Shown here piece after piece: positions 62,975 to 64,000 of a stretch of DNA of 64,000 nt. The stretch is from assembly GCF_026745355.1 (NCBI RefSeq), contig NC_079205.1, forward strand, positions 7,107,056-7,171,055, given 5' to 3'. Made by a program: the position numbers and the translations under genes. Within the stretch, counting starts at the first letter, position 1, and each line of letters opens with the position of its first letter. Origin of the DNA: Beta vulgaris subsp. vulgaris (lineage: Eukaryota; Streptophyta; Magnoliopsida; Caryophyllales; Amaranthaceae). The notes under the pieces were generated by a model, which was not told the origin of the DNA, did not search any database, and saw only the letters and a program-made list of their open reading frames with translations.

Positions 62975-63261
62975 GCAAGTTGGGCGTTTGTAATCTTCAC
63001 GCTCCAACTTGAGGGGGGGGGGGGGGTATTGGGACATATATATGTATGGTTGTATTTAATGATACTAATGTACATGGGCTTACAACCTAACAATGATTAA
63101 GATGTATTTATGCTTTACTGTGAATACACAATGACCACAGAAACCATTTTCACCTAAATTAACACATGGCCTCCTTGTCCCCAACATAACCTCACCATTG
63201 TTGCTCAAGCAATACATATTACAACAAATATATGGAAGATGGATGCTTATAGGAGGCTGTC

Positions 63262-63937
63262 AGGTGTGATTCTTGAATCAACTTAGGTAACGCCAAAATA
63301 ACAGCACGAAAAGGACAATATAATTCATCATAGGTTAGCTATATATATACAATCATCCTAGATGAGAGAAAATCTAGAGCAAAATACTCAAAAATAAGAG
63401 AATAGATATTGGGCTTGATGATGATGTTTGTTGAATGAAAATGGACAGGACTAGACTTCATCTCATTGCTACATTCTCTTCACTCCCTCTCAAGCTAAGA
63501 ATGGGTTGCAAACCTAACTTCCAACTTGGGTAGAATAAGCTCAAGCCGATGAGCACGAAGGATTCTAGTGAAAATATCTGCTTGTTGATCAGAGGAAGAC
63601 ACGTCTTTGGGAGAGACGGCTCCTTCTTGAGCTGTTTCTCTGATGAAGTGGCATTTTATCTCCGTATGCTTGGTTTTTCATGTTGCACATGATTGGTAGT
63701 TGTGGCCAAAGCAGCTTGGTTGTCATAGAAAACAGGGTTGTAACCAAGAGATTTCGAGCCTAAGTCCTTGAGAAGTTTTGATCTACATTACCTCACAAAT
63801 AACAAGGGCCATGTACATGTACTCAGCTTTTCCAGTGGATTTATAGCAACCATAATGTGTCTCTTTTCCTTCCATGAGGTAGGAGAATTGTGTGCTGACA
63901 CACAAAAGCCAAAAGTAGGTCTCCTTGTATTAGGACA
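63262..63937 (-). mobile_element. 3' end of another Copia element (RNase H tail and LTR), interrupted
   Basis: On the - strand, 63937 to 63480 reads the RNase H tail (PVFYDNQAALATT-like; SSSDQQADIFTR-like) with stops. A purine tract GAGAGGGAGTGAAGAG follows, then an LTR start TGTAGCAATGAG at 63473. The LTR end near 63262 is approximate. The upstream part lies beyond the CACTA insertion and the window. Confidence 0.65.
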
Positions 63938-64000
63938 CACTAGTAGAATAATTATCTACATTATTTGCTATTAAATTGCTGCAGTTTTACTCATACATAA
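63938..64000. mobile_element. CACTA element, family A copy 4 (cut by window end)
   Basis: CACTAGTAGAATAATTATCT followed by ATTGCTGCAGTTTTACTC. Preceding bases ACA would be the target duplication; the other end is outside. Confidence 0.85.

Larger units (their letters stand above)
54470..63164 (+). mobile_element. Ty1/Copia element with 138-bp LTRs, invaded by four DNA elements
   Basis: The LTRs at 54470-54607 and 63027-63164 (TATTGGG...TTAACA) differ at about 10 of 138 positions (~7%). The PBS TGGTACCAGAGCC is at 54608. A purine tract with 15 G precedes the right LTR. The target duplication CATGG is at 54465-54469 and 63165-63169. The inserts are CACTA families C, D and A plus a Tourist MITE. 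Coding parts are frameshifted. Confidence 0.93.

Overview
This window looks like a nuclear segment of a eudicot plant. The supporting signs are GT-AG split genes, AT-rich spacers, Stowaway and Tourist MITEs, Copia elements primed by initiator-Met tRNA (TGGTATCAGAGC) and an L1-type plant LINE. The repeat style suggests Caryophyllales/Amaranthaceae, but that is inference only. Two host genes can be reconstructed in full and lie tail to tail. (1) A + strand GH1 beta-glucosidase of the BGLU40 type has 13 exons (2635-6695), encodes 513 aa and keeps both catalytic glutamates. (2) A - strand ankyrin-repeat/PGG-domain membrane protein (ACD6/ITN1-like) has 4 exons (23314 down to 8244), encodes 777 aa and keeps its frame across about 15 kb.

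All three introns of the ankyrin gene carry LTR elements, each antisense to the gene: an eroded Copia (about 9068-10870), a 967-bp TRIM-like element with two identical 141-bp LTRs (12397-13363), and a 6.8-kb Copia (14532-21377). The large Copia is split by a CACTA element that itself carries a Stowaway MITE.

The rest is nested transposons. 23.7-32.1 kb: the 3' end and LTR of a Ty3/gypsy-like element, split by a CACTA-like element (which contains a Mutator-like element) and by a second CACTA element. 32.3-40.6 kb: a decayed Copia split by a 2.6-kb solo LTR carrying a minisatellite and a Stowaway MITE. 41-46 kb: MITEs and a probable Helitron carrying an ALA2-like P4-ATPase 5' exon. 46.3-51.8 kb: an almost intact LINE with a 19-bp target duplication. 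53.7-54.1 kb: an exon of a VWA-like gene. 54.5-63.2 kb: a Copia with 138-bp LTRs that holds three CACTA-type elements (one inside another) and a Tourist MITE. The window ends in a - strand Copia cut by another CACTA element.

The most distinctive signal is a set of non-autonomous CACTA-type elements from four sequence families (A: 18231, 29580, 59824, 63938; B: 26171; C: 54703; D: 55286). All six complete copies have exact 3-bp target duplications. Each family has its own short subterminal word arranged as hairpins. The larger families also share a CT-rich leader followed by a T-rich tract, which resembles a plant promoter/5'UTR/first intron. No autonomous transposase for them is in the window. 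No tRNA, rRNA or CRISPR array was recognised.
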